DNA from: Terribium retamae
Lineage (GTDB): Bacteria; Pseudomonadota; Alphaproteobacteria; Rhizobiales; Rhizobiaceae
DNA length: 64,000 nucleotides
Assembly: GCF_022347545.1 (NCBI RefSeq)
Contig: NZ_JAKREW010000015.1
Span: forward strand, 1 to 64,000
Direction of reading: 5' to 3'
Part shown: piece after piece, positions 8,365-16,047 of the stretch
Numbering within the stretch: the stretch's first letter is position 1
Layout: each line of letters opens with the position of its first letter
The notes under the pieces: generated by a model
Told to the model about the DNA's origin: nothing
Seen by the model: the letters and a program-made list of their open reading frames with translations, nothing else
Database searches by the model: none
Made by a program: the position numbers and the translations under genes

Positions 8365-8976
8365 TCAAGGTCGCGAGAAGCCGATGAAATCGTCAGGCTG
8401 GGCGCGCCCCATTTCTTCCTCCCAATGGCGGCGGCAGAGCGATACGTAGATATCCTTGCCGATCGCCACCTGGTCGCCTTGTTTTGCGACCTTGCCGTCG
8501 GCGCCGAGGCGCACGACCATCGTTGCCTTGCGTCCGCAGCGACAGATGGTGCGGACCTCGCGCAGGTCATCGGCAATGGCCAGCAGCGCGCGTGAACCGG
8601 TGAAAAGATTGCCCTGGAAGTCGGTCCGCAGTCCATAACACATTACCGGGATACCGAGCCGGTCAGCAACGCGGGCCAACTGCCACACCTGCTCCTCTTC
8701 CAGGAATTGCGCCTCGTCGACGAAGACGCAGTGCACGGTGGTGTGTTCGTGATGTTCTGCAATGCGGGCGTAGAGGTCGTCGCCGTCGCGAAACATCTCC
8801 GCCCCGGCTTCAAGGCCGATCCGCGAAGAGATGAAGCCTATGTCACCCTTGCGATAGTGGCCCGCCACGAACAGCATCGTGGTCATGCCGCTCTCGCGGT
8901 AATTGTACGAGGCCTGCAAGAGCATGGTTGTCTTGCCTGCGTTCATGGTTGCGTAGTTGAAGTAGAGCTTGGCCAT
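8365..8976 (-). CDS. tdk: Thymidine kinase
   Basis: A 203-residue type II thymidine kinase that phosphorylates thymidine with ATP in the pyrimidine salvage pathway. The P-loop MNAGKTT is at residues 11-17, the Walker B-like VFVDEAQF stretch contains the catalytic Glu, and the C-terminal CRCG and LCRRH pairs form the structural zinc site. Length is typical of the family. It is transcribed divergently from choX with about 200 bp between them. Confidence 0.93.
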   Translation of the reverse strand: MAKLYFNYATMNAGKTTMLLQASYNYRESGMTTMLFVAGHYRKGDIGFISSRIGLEAGAEMFRDGDDLYARIAEHHEHTTVHCVFVDEAQFLEEEQVWQLARVADRLGIPVMCYGLRTDFQGNLFTGSRALLAIADDLREVRTICRCGRKATMVVRLGADGKVAKQGDQVAIGKDIYVSLCRRHWEEEMGRAQPDDFIGFSRP

Positions 8977-9183
8977 GATCCTTTATGCAGAAGTTAGACG
9001 CTGCGGGGAGGGGCGCTTTCCGGCCTTCCACCAAAAAAGCTCGGCCGTGTCGCTGATCGGCCAATGCGCGCCGTCAATCGTACCTCCTGGTGCTTGAAAC
9101 AACACAAAAATGGTGTTTGGCTGACACAACAAGGCCAGGCGCCGGATTCCGCTTCGCCAAACAAACACAATGGGAGAAAGTTC
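8977..9183 (+). promoter_or_regulatory. Divergent promoter region tdk/choX
   Basis: A 207-bp gap between divergent genes. It contains an imperfect palindrome AACAC-N7-GTGTT (9101-9117) that could be an operator for the choline importer. This is a suggestion only; I see no convincing -35/-10 pair. Confidence 0.3.
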
Positions 9184-10125
9184 ATGTTACGCATGAAGTC
9201 CATCATCGCAGGTTTTAGCCTTGCCGCGCTCCTGTCCACCGGCGCGGCCTTCGCTGGCGACGCCGAAAGCTGCAAGAAGGTGCGCCTCTCCGATGTCGGC
9301 TGGACCGACGTGCAGGCGACGACCGGTACGGCCGCCACATTGCTCACCGCTCTCGGTTACGAGCCCGAGGTCATTCAGCTTTCAGTGCCGGTCACTTATG
9401 CTTCGCTGAAGAACAAGGATCTCGACGTCTTCCTCGGGAATTGGATGCCGTCCCAGACCAACGATATCAAGGACTATGCCGCGGACGGTTCTGTCGAAAC
9501 CATTGCCACCAACCTGGAAGGTGCCGGCTATGGGATGGTGGTTCCGACCTATATGGCGGAGGCCGGTGTGAAGTCGCTCAACGATCTTGCAAAACCGGAG
9601 GTGAAGGAAAAGCTCGGCGGCAAGATCTACGGCATCGAGGCCGGCAATGACGGCAACCGTATCATCCTTGACATGATTGCCAAACAAGGGTCGCCCCTGA
9701 ACGGTTATGAATTGGTCGAATCCTCGGAGGCCGGAATGCTGACGCAAGCCGAAACCTCCATGAAGGACAATCAATGGATCGTTTTTCTGGGCTGGACCCC
9801 GCATCCGGTGATGGGCGAGATGAAGATCTCGTATCTTGACGGCATGGGCGATTCAGGATTCGGAGCCGCGACCGTACACACCAATGTGCGCAAGGGTTAT
9901 GCGACCGAATGCCCGAATCTGGGGACTTTTTTCAAGAACCTGAAATTTGAACTGTCGGCGGAAAACCAGATGATGGATGCGATCCTGAAAGGTGGCGCGC
10001 CGAACGACGTCGCGAAGGATTGGCTGAAGAAGAACCCCGATGTCGTCACACCCTGGCTTGCCGGCGTAACGACCTTCGACGGTGGCGATGCGGCTGCGGC
10101 GGTGAAGAGCGCGATCGGCGGCTGA
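9184..10125 (+). CDS. choX: Choline ABC transporter, periplasmic substrate-binding protein
   Basis: A 313-residue precursor with a signal peptide (about residues 1-24, AAFAG cleavage region) and an OpuAC/ProX-type glycine betaine/choline-binding fold (KVRLSDVGWTDVQ at the start of the mature protein, later FLGNWMPSQ and FLGWTPHP, aromatic residues expected to cage the quaternary ammonium). It delivers choline to the ChoW permease encoded next. The ATG at 9184 has GGGAGAAAG upstream; the frame extends further but without a signal sequence. A strong terminator hairpin follows before choW. Confidence 0.9.
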   Translation: MLRMKSIIAGFSLAALLSTGAAFAGDAESCKKVRLSDVGWTDVQATTGTAATLLTALGYEPEVIQLSVPVTYASLKNKDLDVFLGNWMPSQTNDIKDYAADGSVETIATNLEGAGYGMVVPTYMAEAGVKSLNDLAKPEVKEKLGGKIYGIEAGNDGNRIILDMIAKQGSPLNGYELVESSEAGMLTQAETSMKDNQWIVFLGWTPHPVMGEMKISYLDGMGDSGFGAATVHTNVRKGYATECPNLGTFFKNLKFELSAENQMMDAILKGGAPNDVAKDWLKKNPDVVTPWLAGVTTFDGGDAAAAVKSAIGG

Positions 10126-10152
10126 CCCAACCGCCCTTTGCGGGCGACATAT

Positions 10153-10188
10153 AGGGGCAGCCGTTCGTGTGTGGGGCTGCCCCTTTTT
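10153..10188 (+). terminator. Intercistronic terminator-like hairpin between choX and choW
   Basis: A perfect 10-bp stem, AGGGGCAGCC paired with GGCTGCCCCT, loop of 12 nt, directly followed by TTTT. It lies between two genes of one transporter operon, so it probably acts as a partial terminator or a 3' stabiliser that keeps the binding protein more abundant than the permease. Confidence 0.8.
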
Positions 10189-10251
10189 CGTAGGCTGTGA
10201 GAAGATGAGGGATGCCTCGAGGGTGGACGGAGGCATGGAGAGGGAGAGCAG

Positions 10252-11106
10252 ATGGATCCCGTTTCGAATTTCCTGGTCGCCTGGAAGATTCCGGTCGGTG
10301 CATGGGGCAAGGCGTTCTTCACTTTCCTCACCGACAATTTCAACAGCATCTTCCGCGGCTTCTCGAGCGGGCTGAACTCGCTGCTCGACGGCGTCGTCGA
10401 CCTGCTCTTGATGATGCCGCCGGTGGTCGTCGTTCTTCTGATCGCGTTGCTTGCCTGGTGGCTGCAGCGCTCGAAGGCGTTGGCGGTCGGAGTCCTGCTG
10501 AGCCTGCTCTTCATCATCAACCAAGGTCTGTGGAAGCAGACCGTCCAGACGCTTGTCCTGGTCGTCGCCGCCACCATCGCGTCCATGGCGATCGGGGTGC
10601 CGCTCGGTATCTGGGCGGCGCACAAGCCCAAGGTCTACAAATTCATGCTGCCGGTACTGGATCTGATGCAGACCCTGCCGACCTTCGTTTATCTGATCCC
10701 GGTGCTCACCTTGTTCGGCCTCGGCAACGCTCCAGGCCTCATCGTCACGATCATATTCGTGATTCCCACGGCCGTGCGTCTCACGCATCTCGGGGTCACC
10801 TCTGTGCCGAAAGCGATCATCGAAGCCGGCGAAGCCTTCGGCGCCACGAAACGCCAGCTGCTGTGGAAAGTCGAATTGCCGGCGGCGTTGCCGACCATCA
10901 TGGCGGGGCTGACGCAATGCATCATGCTGTCGTTGTCGATGGTGGTGTTCGCAGCGCTGATCGGGGCAGGTGGCCTCGGTACCGAAATCAACCGTGCGCT
11001 GGGTTCGCGCAAGATCGACCTCGGTCTTGAAGCGGGTCTTGCCATCGTCGTGCTGGCGATCGTGCTCGACCGGATGACCCGTATCGGCGTGGGAGGCAAG
11101 AAATGA
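10252..11106 (+). CDS. choW: Choline ABC transporter, permease subunit
   Basis: A 284-residue inner-membrane protein of the ProW/OpuAB type, with several hydrophobic segments and the conserved cytoplasmic EAA loop (IIEAGEAFGATKRQLLWKV region) that contacts the ATPase. It forms the channel for choline uptake. The start is preceded by GGAGAGGGAG. The stop overlaps the start of choV by 4 nt (ATGA), indicating translational coupling. Confidence 0.9.
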   Translation: MDPVSNFLVAWKIPVGAWGKAFFTFLTDNFNSIFRGFSSGLNSLLDGVVDLLLMMPPVVVVLLIALLAWWLQRSKALAVGVLLSLLFIINQGLWKQTVQTLVLVVAATIASMAIGVPLGIWAAHKPKVYKFMLPVLDLMQTLPTFVYLIPVLTLFGLGNAPGLIVTIIFVIPTAVRLTHLGVTSVPKAIIEAGEAFGATKRQLLWKVELPAALPTIMAGLTQCIMLSLSMVVFAALIGAGGLGTEINRALGSRKIDLGLEAGLAIVVLAIVLDRMTRIGVGGKK

Positions 11107-12284
11107 CCGTCGCCGTTGATTTCAAGAATGTCGATATCGTCTTCGGTCCCGATACGCGCGATGCGCTTGCGATGGTCGACAGGGGCGCAACGCGCGCTGA
11201 AATCCTGGAGCAGACGGGCAATGTCCTAGGCTGTGCCGGCGCCAATCTCACCGTCAATGAAGGTGAGATCTCCGTGTTGATGGGACTTTCGGGCTCCGGG
11301 AAGTCAACGTTGCTGCGCGCCGTCAACCGGCTCAACGTCGTCAGCCGAGGCCAGGTGATGGTGAAGAATGGCGACGGCATGGTTGACGTCGTCTCCTGTG
11401 ATGAAGCGACGTTGCGTCAACTGCGCCAGCACCAGGTGGCCATGGTGTTCCAGCAGTTCGGCCTGCTGCCCTGGCGCACGGTGGAGGAAAATGTCGGTTT
11501 CGGCTTGGAACTCGCGGGCGTGCCCGAGACCGAACGCAAGGCGCGCGTGGAGAAGCAGCTCAAGCTTGTCAATCTCGATCCCTGGGCAAAGAAATATGCG
11601 CATGAACTTTCGGGCGGCATGCAGCAGCGCGTCGGCCTGGCGCGCGCCTTTGCCACCGAAGCGCCGATCCTTCTGATGGACGAACCCTTTTCCGCACTTG
11701 ATCCGCTCATTCGCACCAAGCTCCAAGATGAGTTGCTGCAGCTGCAGACGACCCTGAAGAAGACCATCATCTTCGTCAGCCATGATCTTGAAGAGGCGCT
11801 GAAGATCGGCAGCACGATCACCATCATGGAAGGTGGCCGCATCGTGCAGTCCGGTCCGCCGGAAGATATCGTGCTGAAACCGGCAAACGACTATGTGCGC
11901 GAATTCATCTCCAATGTGAATCCACTTTCGGTGCTGACCGCCTGGAATGTCATGCGTGATCGCCGGGATCTGGAGACCTCGGAAGATGGCTGGATCTGGC
12001 TGGATCGGCGCAGAACGACCCGCTTCAAGATCGACAGCAACTGGTTGGTGACGGCAGCAGAGCGCGACGGCAAGCCCGCGGTGTGGACCTCCTGTACGGA
12101 TGTGGAACGCCAGCCGGAGGAAAAATCGCAGGTATTTTGGGCAACGCCCGGCACGTCCCTGAAGACGGTGATGCTCGCCATGCATCGGTCCCAGACCGCT
12201 CCGGTGGCGTTGTTCGACGATCAGTCGCGGTTCGTCGGAGCCATCGGCATCCGCGACGTACTCTCGGCGGTTCTGCGCCGCTGA
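11103..12284 (+). CDS. choV: Choline ABC transporter, ATP-binding subunit
   Basis: A 393-residue ABC ATPase of the ProV/OpuAA type. Walker A is GLSGSGKST (61-69), the signature LSGGMQQRV (169-177), Walker B ILLMDEPFSALD (189-200), with the switch His in FVSHDLEEA. The C-terminal 110 residues replace or reduce the tandem CBS domains that sense osmolarity in ProV. It powers ChoW. The 4-nt overlap with choW supports an operon. It converges with the two-component system on the other strand. Confidence 0.9.
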   Translation: MTVAVDFKNVDIVFGPDTRDALAMVDRGATRAEILEQTGNVLGCAGANLTVNEGEISVLMGLSGSGKSTLLRAVNRLNVVSRGQVMVKNGDGMVDVVSCDEATLRQLRQHQVAMVFQQFGLLPWRTVEENVGFGLELAGVPETERKARVEKQLKLVNLDPWAKKYAHELSGGMQQRVGLARAFATEAPILLMDEPFSALDPLIRTKLQDELLQLQTTLKKTIIFVSHDLEEALKIGSTITIMEGGRIVQSGPPEDIVLKPANDYVREFISNVNPLSVLTAWNVMRDRRDLETSEDGWIWLDRRRTTRFKIDSNWLVTAAERDGKPAVWTSCTDVERQPEEKSQVFWATPGTSLKTVMLAMHRSQTAPVALFDDQSRFVGAIGIRDVLSAVLRR

Positions 12285-12330
12285 GGCGTACGGCATAGCG
12301 CCGACGCGTTCGCACGACGTGCCGGCGCAT

Positions 12331-13734
12331 CTAGGCCGCGAGGGGTAAGCGCAATTCGGTCCGAAGGCCGCCTTCGGGATGGTTCGAGAGATAGATTTCG
12401 CCGCCGGCCGCGCGTGCGATATTGCGGGCGATCGTCAGGCCCAGACCCAATCCTCCGGTTTCGCGGCTGCGTGACTTCTCCAGGCGAATGAACGGGCTGA
12501 ACACGGCATCGAGTTTGGCTTGCGGAATGCCTGGGCCCTCATCGTGGATGACCAGCGCGACCTGAGTCATCGAATGCTGCAGGCTGAGCTGAGCCTTGTG
12601 GCCGTAGGTGACTGCGTTCTGGACAAGGTTGGTGACACAGCGCCGCAACGCGATCGGTCTCGCAATGCAGATCAGTTCGCGTGAGGGCAGTTCGTCATCG
12701 TCCAGCATAACCTCCGGGAAGCCGTCTGCGACAGACTCCACCAGCGAAACGAAATCGATGCGCTCGCTCTTTTCGTCCGCGACTTCGAACGTCGCGAAGT
12801 CGACGACCGAGCGAGCGATGTCCTCGATATCGCCAACGTCTTTGGCGAGGTCGTCGCGCAGCTTCGATTTGCGCAGGAGCGCGAGCCTCAAACGCATGCG
12901 CGTGAGCGGGGTGCGCAGATCATGCGCGAGCGCGGCCGCCAGTTGCTCGCGGTCCTCGACATATTCGCGCAGCCGCGACTGCATGACATTGATGGCACGC
13001 GCAGCCGTTCTGATCTCACGACTGCCGGCTTCGGAGATGGGAGAACTTTTCAAGTCCTTGCTGATGCGTTTCACCGCCGTTTCCATGATCCTGTAGGGTG
13101 CGGTCAAGCGGCGGATGGACCAGACCGACATAACCACCACCAATGCAGCCATGACACCGTAGAGAGGCAAGCTTTCGGGGCTCAGCACAGGTCCCGGCGG
13201 GATGATAGGTTCAGTGAAATTCAACCATTGCCCGTCGGAAAACTGGATTGAAGCGGTTAGCTTGTCGCTGTGCGCAAAACCGGCAGACAGCGCCAGCAGA
13301 TCCTTCTCCACCTCACCAATGTCTGTACCCCGCCTGCGTGGCGGCTTTTCGGATTCGGTTGCAGCGTCACGCCGCACCCTTGCCTCCGTGACACCGAAAC
13401 GCGACAGGCGACTGACCAGGATATCTTCCAGTTCGGCCAATTGGTCGTCCTGGGCGATCGAAGAGGCGACGACCGGTATGTCTGAAACAGTCAGCGCATA
13501 GCTGGTGCTGGCGACGCCCGATGCCATGCGTTTGCGATCCGCTGGTGTCGCGGCGTAAAGCAACTGGACAACGGCGAAGGCGCGGTCGTTCAGCCGGTAG
13601 TAATCGACGATGTCGGACGCCGCCGCCCGGTCACGGGCGACGATATAGAGCGTTGCCACCTGGCTGACGAGCAGGCTGGCGATCACTACCAGCAGGACCC
13701 AGGCAGGCAGGGTCTGGGGCAGGAACCGCCTCAT
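12331..13734 (-). CDS. Sensor histidine kinase (EnvZ/HAMP type)
   Basis: A 467-residue membrane kinase. TM1 is about residues 11-33, a periplasmic sensor region runs to about 188, TM2 is about 190-207, followed by a HAMP linker, a HisKA dimerisation domain with the phospho-acceptor His271 (LAHDLRTPLTRM) and an HATPase_c domain with N box (LVQNAVTYG), DEGPGIP and GGLGLGL. It pairs with the response regulator whose stop overlaps its start by 4 nt. The signal is unknown. Confidence 0.9.
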   Translation of the reverse strand: MRRFLPQTLPAWVLLVVIASLLVSQVATLYIVARDRAAASDIVDYYRLNDRAFAVVQLLYAATPADRKRMASGVASTSYALTVSDIPVVASSIAQDDQLAELEDILVSRLSRFGVTEARVRRDAATESEKPPRRRGTDIGEVEKDLLALSAGFAHSDKLTASIQFSDGQWLNFTEPIIPPGPVLSPESLPLYGVMAALVVVMSVWSIRRLTAPYRIMETAVKRISKDLKSSPISEAGSREIRTAARAINVMQSRLREYVEDREQLAAALAHDLRTPLTRMRLRLALLRKSKLRDDLAKDVGDIEDIARSVVDFATFEVADEKSERIDFVSLVESVADGFPEVMLDDDELPSRELICIARPIALRRCVTNLVQNAVTYGHKAQLSLQHSMTQVALVIHDEGPGIPQAKLDAVFSPFIRLEKSRSRETGGLGLGLTIARNIARAAGGEIYLSNHPEGGLRTELRLPLAA

Positions 13735-14453
13735 TCGTTGATGGTCTCGGGAATGAACTGATAGCCGCCGCTGCGCACTGTCTGGATCAGCTTGGGGGTC
13801 TTGGGGTCGTCTTCCATCTTGCGCCGCAATCGGCTGACCAGGATGTCGATGCTGCGGTCATAGGCGATCGCGCCATCCCCGCCGGAAAGTTCGATGAGCT
13901 GATCGCGGGTCAAAACGCGCTGCGCGCTCTTTACGAATGTGTGCAGCAGATTGAACTCCGCGGCTGTCAGTTCAACCCGAACATCGCCGGGTGCGACCAA
14001 GCTGCGACGCGAGCAATCCATGGTCCAGCCGGCGAAACGATAGATTTGTCGGGCAGGCAAGCGTTTCGCTTCGGCAACTCCAGTGTTGCGCCTCAGAACG
14101 GCGCGGATACGAGCGAGAAGCTCGCGCGGATCGAAGGGCTTCGGCACATAGTCATCCGCTCCGATTTCGAGACCGACGACACGATCCGTGGTCTCGTTGA
14201 CCGCGGTCAACATGATGATGGGAATGTTCTGATTGGCGCTTCTCAACTCGCGGCAGAGTTCCAGGCCGCTTTTGCCAGGTAACATGACGTCGAGGATAAC
14301 GAGGTCAAATTGACCGCGCCGCATGATGGTCTCCATCTCGGTGCCGTCGCGAGCCACGGACGTGCGCAAGCCACGTTTCTCGAAGAACTCCTGCAGCAGA
14401 TCGCGGATGCCCTTGTCGTCATCGACTATGAGAATATGCGGATCGGGTTTCAC
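13731..14453 (-). CDS. OmpR-family response regulator
   Basis: A 240-residue regulator: receiver domain with acidic pocket (DDD near residues 11-13), phospho-acceptor Asp55 (VILDVMLPG) and Lys105 (PKPFDP), then a winged-helix DNA-binding domain (YDRSIDILVSRLRRK, GGYQFIPE). The frame is open far upstream, but that sequence is repeat-derived. The GTG at 14453 begins the receiver domain correctly and has ACAGG upstream. The gene overlaps the kinase by 4 nt. Target genes are unknown. Confidence 0.88.
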   Translation of the reverse strand: MKPDPHILIVDDDKGIRDLLQEFFEKRGLRTSVARDGTEMETIMRRGQFDLVILDVMLPGKSGLELCRELRSANQNIPIIMLTAVNETTDRVVGLEIGADDYVPKPFDPRELLARIRAVLRRNTGVAEAKRLPARQIYRFAGWTMDCSRRSLVAPGDVRVELTAAEFNLLHTFVKSAQRVLTRDQLIELSGGDGAIAYDRSIDILVSRLRRKMEDDPKTPKLIQTVRSGGYQFIPETINE

Positions 14454-14778
14454 TCGGTACCTGTCTTTCGGCCAGCCGCTGGAGCAATTCAGGAAAAGTG
14501 CGCAGCGGTTTTCCGCCCGGAATTGCGCAAACAACAGTTTGAGCGTTTCCGCGTTTCCGAGAAAAACGGAAACGCTCCAGCCCGTGATTTGCGCCTTATA
14601 GGATAGGGCTGGACCAGTGTCTTGGCCAGCGGGCCGACAAAATGCACTCAGAAACAATCCAGAAACAAGATTCAACAATCCAGAAAAACTTCCGAAAAAA
14701 ATCAATGGCATAACGATATCCGCAGCGGCCAGGACACCGGTCGCGGCGCCTCGCAACCGGGAGATCAGGACACCGATC
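14454..14778. other. Gene-free gap between the response regulator and the small secreted protein
   Basis: A 325-bp divergent intergenic region. About a hundred bases are a mosaic repeat (14481-14579); the rest is A-rich (14640-14710) and presumably holds the promoters. No gene is supported here. Confidence 0.6.
14481..14579 (-). repeat. RIME-type intergenic mosaic repeat, copy 1
   Basis: The segment GGAGCAATTC...GGAATTGCGC matches, in reverse complement, the element at 39911-39977. Its 3' half carries an 11-bp inverted repeat, GAGCGTTTCCG (14541-14551) against CGGAAACGCTC (14567-14577). The pattern is the one I know from rhizobial intergenic mosaic elements. Confidence 0.75.
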
Positions 14779-15078
14779 ATGCAGAGAAGTTCATGCCGAT
14801 GGATGGGAGCGCTGTTCAGCATCTCGCTCGCCATGATCGGTGTTGGACATTCGAATGCGGAGGCGGCGATCACGCGGAGCGAACGTTGCAGCCGGCTAAG
14901 TCGACAACTCGACGAGGCCATCGAAAACCACGCCAAGGCGGTGCAGGCCGCCCAGGCAAAGGTGCTCCAGAAAAAGGCGACCCGGTACTGCGCCGATCAC
15001 AAGCAGGCACAGGGCATCCGGACCTTCGCCAACGCACTGAAGCTCCTTGGAGTGACACCGGACGACCCCAGCCAGTGA
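14779..15078 (+). CDS. Small secreted protein of unknown function
   Basis: A 99-residue protein with a probable signal peptide (MQRSSCRWMGALFSISLAMI, processing near NAEA) and a mature domain of about 70 residues, mostly helical and charged, with two Cys residues. The ATG at 14779 is chosen because it begins the signal sequence and has AGGA about 8 nt upstream; the longer frame has repeat-derived sequence. It lies just before two small paralogous secreted proteins. Family not recognised. Confidence 0.65.
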   Translation: MQRSSCRWMGALFSISLAMIGVGHSNAEAAITRSERCSRLSRQLDEAIENHAKAVQAAQAKVLQKKATRYCADHKQAQGIRTFANALKLLGVTPDDPSQ

Positions 15079-15115
15079 CACTTGCACCCAACCTGCGCAC
15101 AAAGGAAAGCTGATC

Positions 15116-15346
15116 ATGAAAAAGACCCTTCTCTCCGCTCTCGGCCTTGCCGTTGCTCTCGCCTTCTCGATGCCGGTCCTCGGAACCTCCGTCGCCAACG
15201 CTGCCTCGGCGACCGCGACCACCACGGCTGCTCCGGCCGCGGCCGCTACCACGACCGCCAAGAAGCCTGTCCACAAGGTCGCGGCCAAGAAGGTGAAGAA
15301 GCACAAGAAGGCCCCCAAGAAGGCTGAAGCCAAGAAGACGATGTAA
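15116..15346 (+). CDS. Small secreted Lys/Ala-rich protein
   Basis: A 76-residue protein with a clear signal peptide (MKKTLLSALGLAVALAFSMP, cleavage near VANA|A) and a mature region of simple composition: an Ala/Thr-rich part followed by a strongly basic Lys-rich tail (KKVKKHKKAPKK). A paralogue with nearly the same signal peptide but a His-rich tail is at 15586-15825. Function unknown; a basic periplasmic protein that binds polyanions is one possibility (inference). Confidence 0.75.
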   Translation: MKKTLLSALGLAVALAFSMPVLGTSVANAASATATTTAAPAAAATTTAKKPVHKVAAKKVKKHKKAPKKAEAKKTM

Positions 15347-15364
15347 TTCGTCCTGGCTACCTCG

Positions 15365-15398
15365 AGGCCGCCTTCGATCCCCCTCACGGAGGCGGCCT
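15365..15398 (+). terminator. Hairpin after the Lys-rich small protein
   Basis: A 9-bp inverted repeat, AGGCCGCCT / AGGCGGCCT, follows the gene. There is no good U-run after it, so termination may be weak. A related hairpin follows the His-rich paralogue. Confidence 0.5.
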
Positions 15399-15585
15399 TG
15401 CCATTCCCTAGACCTGCCGCGGCCATGCGGGCCACAGCGGAAAGGCGCTTCGACGCGCAGAGCAGGCTTATGCCGGAAACGGTTCGGCCTTCTGTTCGGC
15501 TCCAGCGACAGGGTTCGTTAAGACTGGTGGCAATTGGCTTTTGGCCGCGCCGCTGGACAGGCCCGCTCAATCAGGAACAACACCC

Positions 15586-15825
15586 ATGAAGAAGTCTATC
15601 CTTTCCGCTCTCGGCCTTGCGGTTGCGCTCGCTTTCTCGATGCCGGTTCTCGGCGCAAGCGCGGCGAATGCTGCTCCCGCCGCCAAGCACGTCGTGCACA
15701 AGAAGGCGCATCGCCATCACAGCGTTGCTCACAAGAAGCATCATGTGCGCAAGCATCACCTTCGCAAGCACCACACCAGCAAGCACCACATCCACCATGT
15801 CCACAAGGCCGCCAAGAAGGCCTAG
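15586..15825 (+). CDS. Small secreted His/Lys-rich protein
   Basis: A 79-residue protein whose signal peptide (MKKSILSALGLAVALAFSMP) differs at only a few positions from that at 15116, while the mature part has 17 His residues in KHH-type repeats separated by Arg/Lys. Such a composition could bind transition metals or acidic polymers (inference). The ATG at 15586 begins the signal peptide; the upstream frame extension has no Shine-Dalgarno sequence. A terminator lies downstream after a mosaic repeat. Confidence 0.75.
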   Translation: MKKSILSALGLAVALAFSMPVLGASAANAAPAAKHVVHKKAHRHHSVAHKKHHVRKHHLRKHHTSKHHIHHVHKAAKKA

Positions 15826-15837
15826 GCATGGTTTCCC

Positions 15838-15932
15838 AGTTAGAGTGCTTGCCTTTCTTCGAACCGCGAAGACGCTCTAACTGTTGTTTCTCCGAAACTC
15901 CGGAACGCGAAACCGCCGCTCACTTTTGTTGA
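15838..15932 (+). repeat. RIME-type intergenic mosaic repeat, copy 2
   Basis: Bounded on the left by an 8-bp inverted pair AGTTAGAG (15838-15845) / CTCTAACT (15875-15882), with an inner CTTCG/CGAAG stem, then a degenerate TCCGGAACGCGAAACCGC segment resembling the other copies in the window. Confidence 0.6.
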
Positions 15933-15952
15933 AGTTGTTTGGCTGGACAGGA

Positions 15953-15992
15953 AAGGCCGCCTCCGAAATCCGGAGAGCGGCCTTCTTGTTGT
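15953..15992 (+). terminator. Terminator of the His-rich small protein gene
   Basis: A long stem, AAGGCCGC-CTCCG paired with CGGAG-A-GCGGCCTT (one bulged A), with a 5-nt loop, followed by CTTGTTGT. Confidence 0.7.
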
Positions 15993-16047
15993 CGATGCTC
16001 CGAGGCAGCGCAGATCGTTTTTGCGGCACGAACTTCCAGGCCCAAGT

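Noticed and set aside
12298..12328. Bidirectional terminator between choV and the histidine kinase
   Set aside because: Only a 6-bp stem GCGCCG/CGGCGC with a 19-nt loop and no T-runs on either side.
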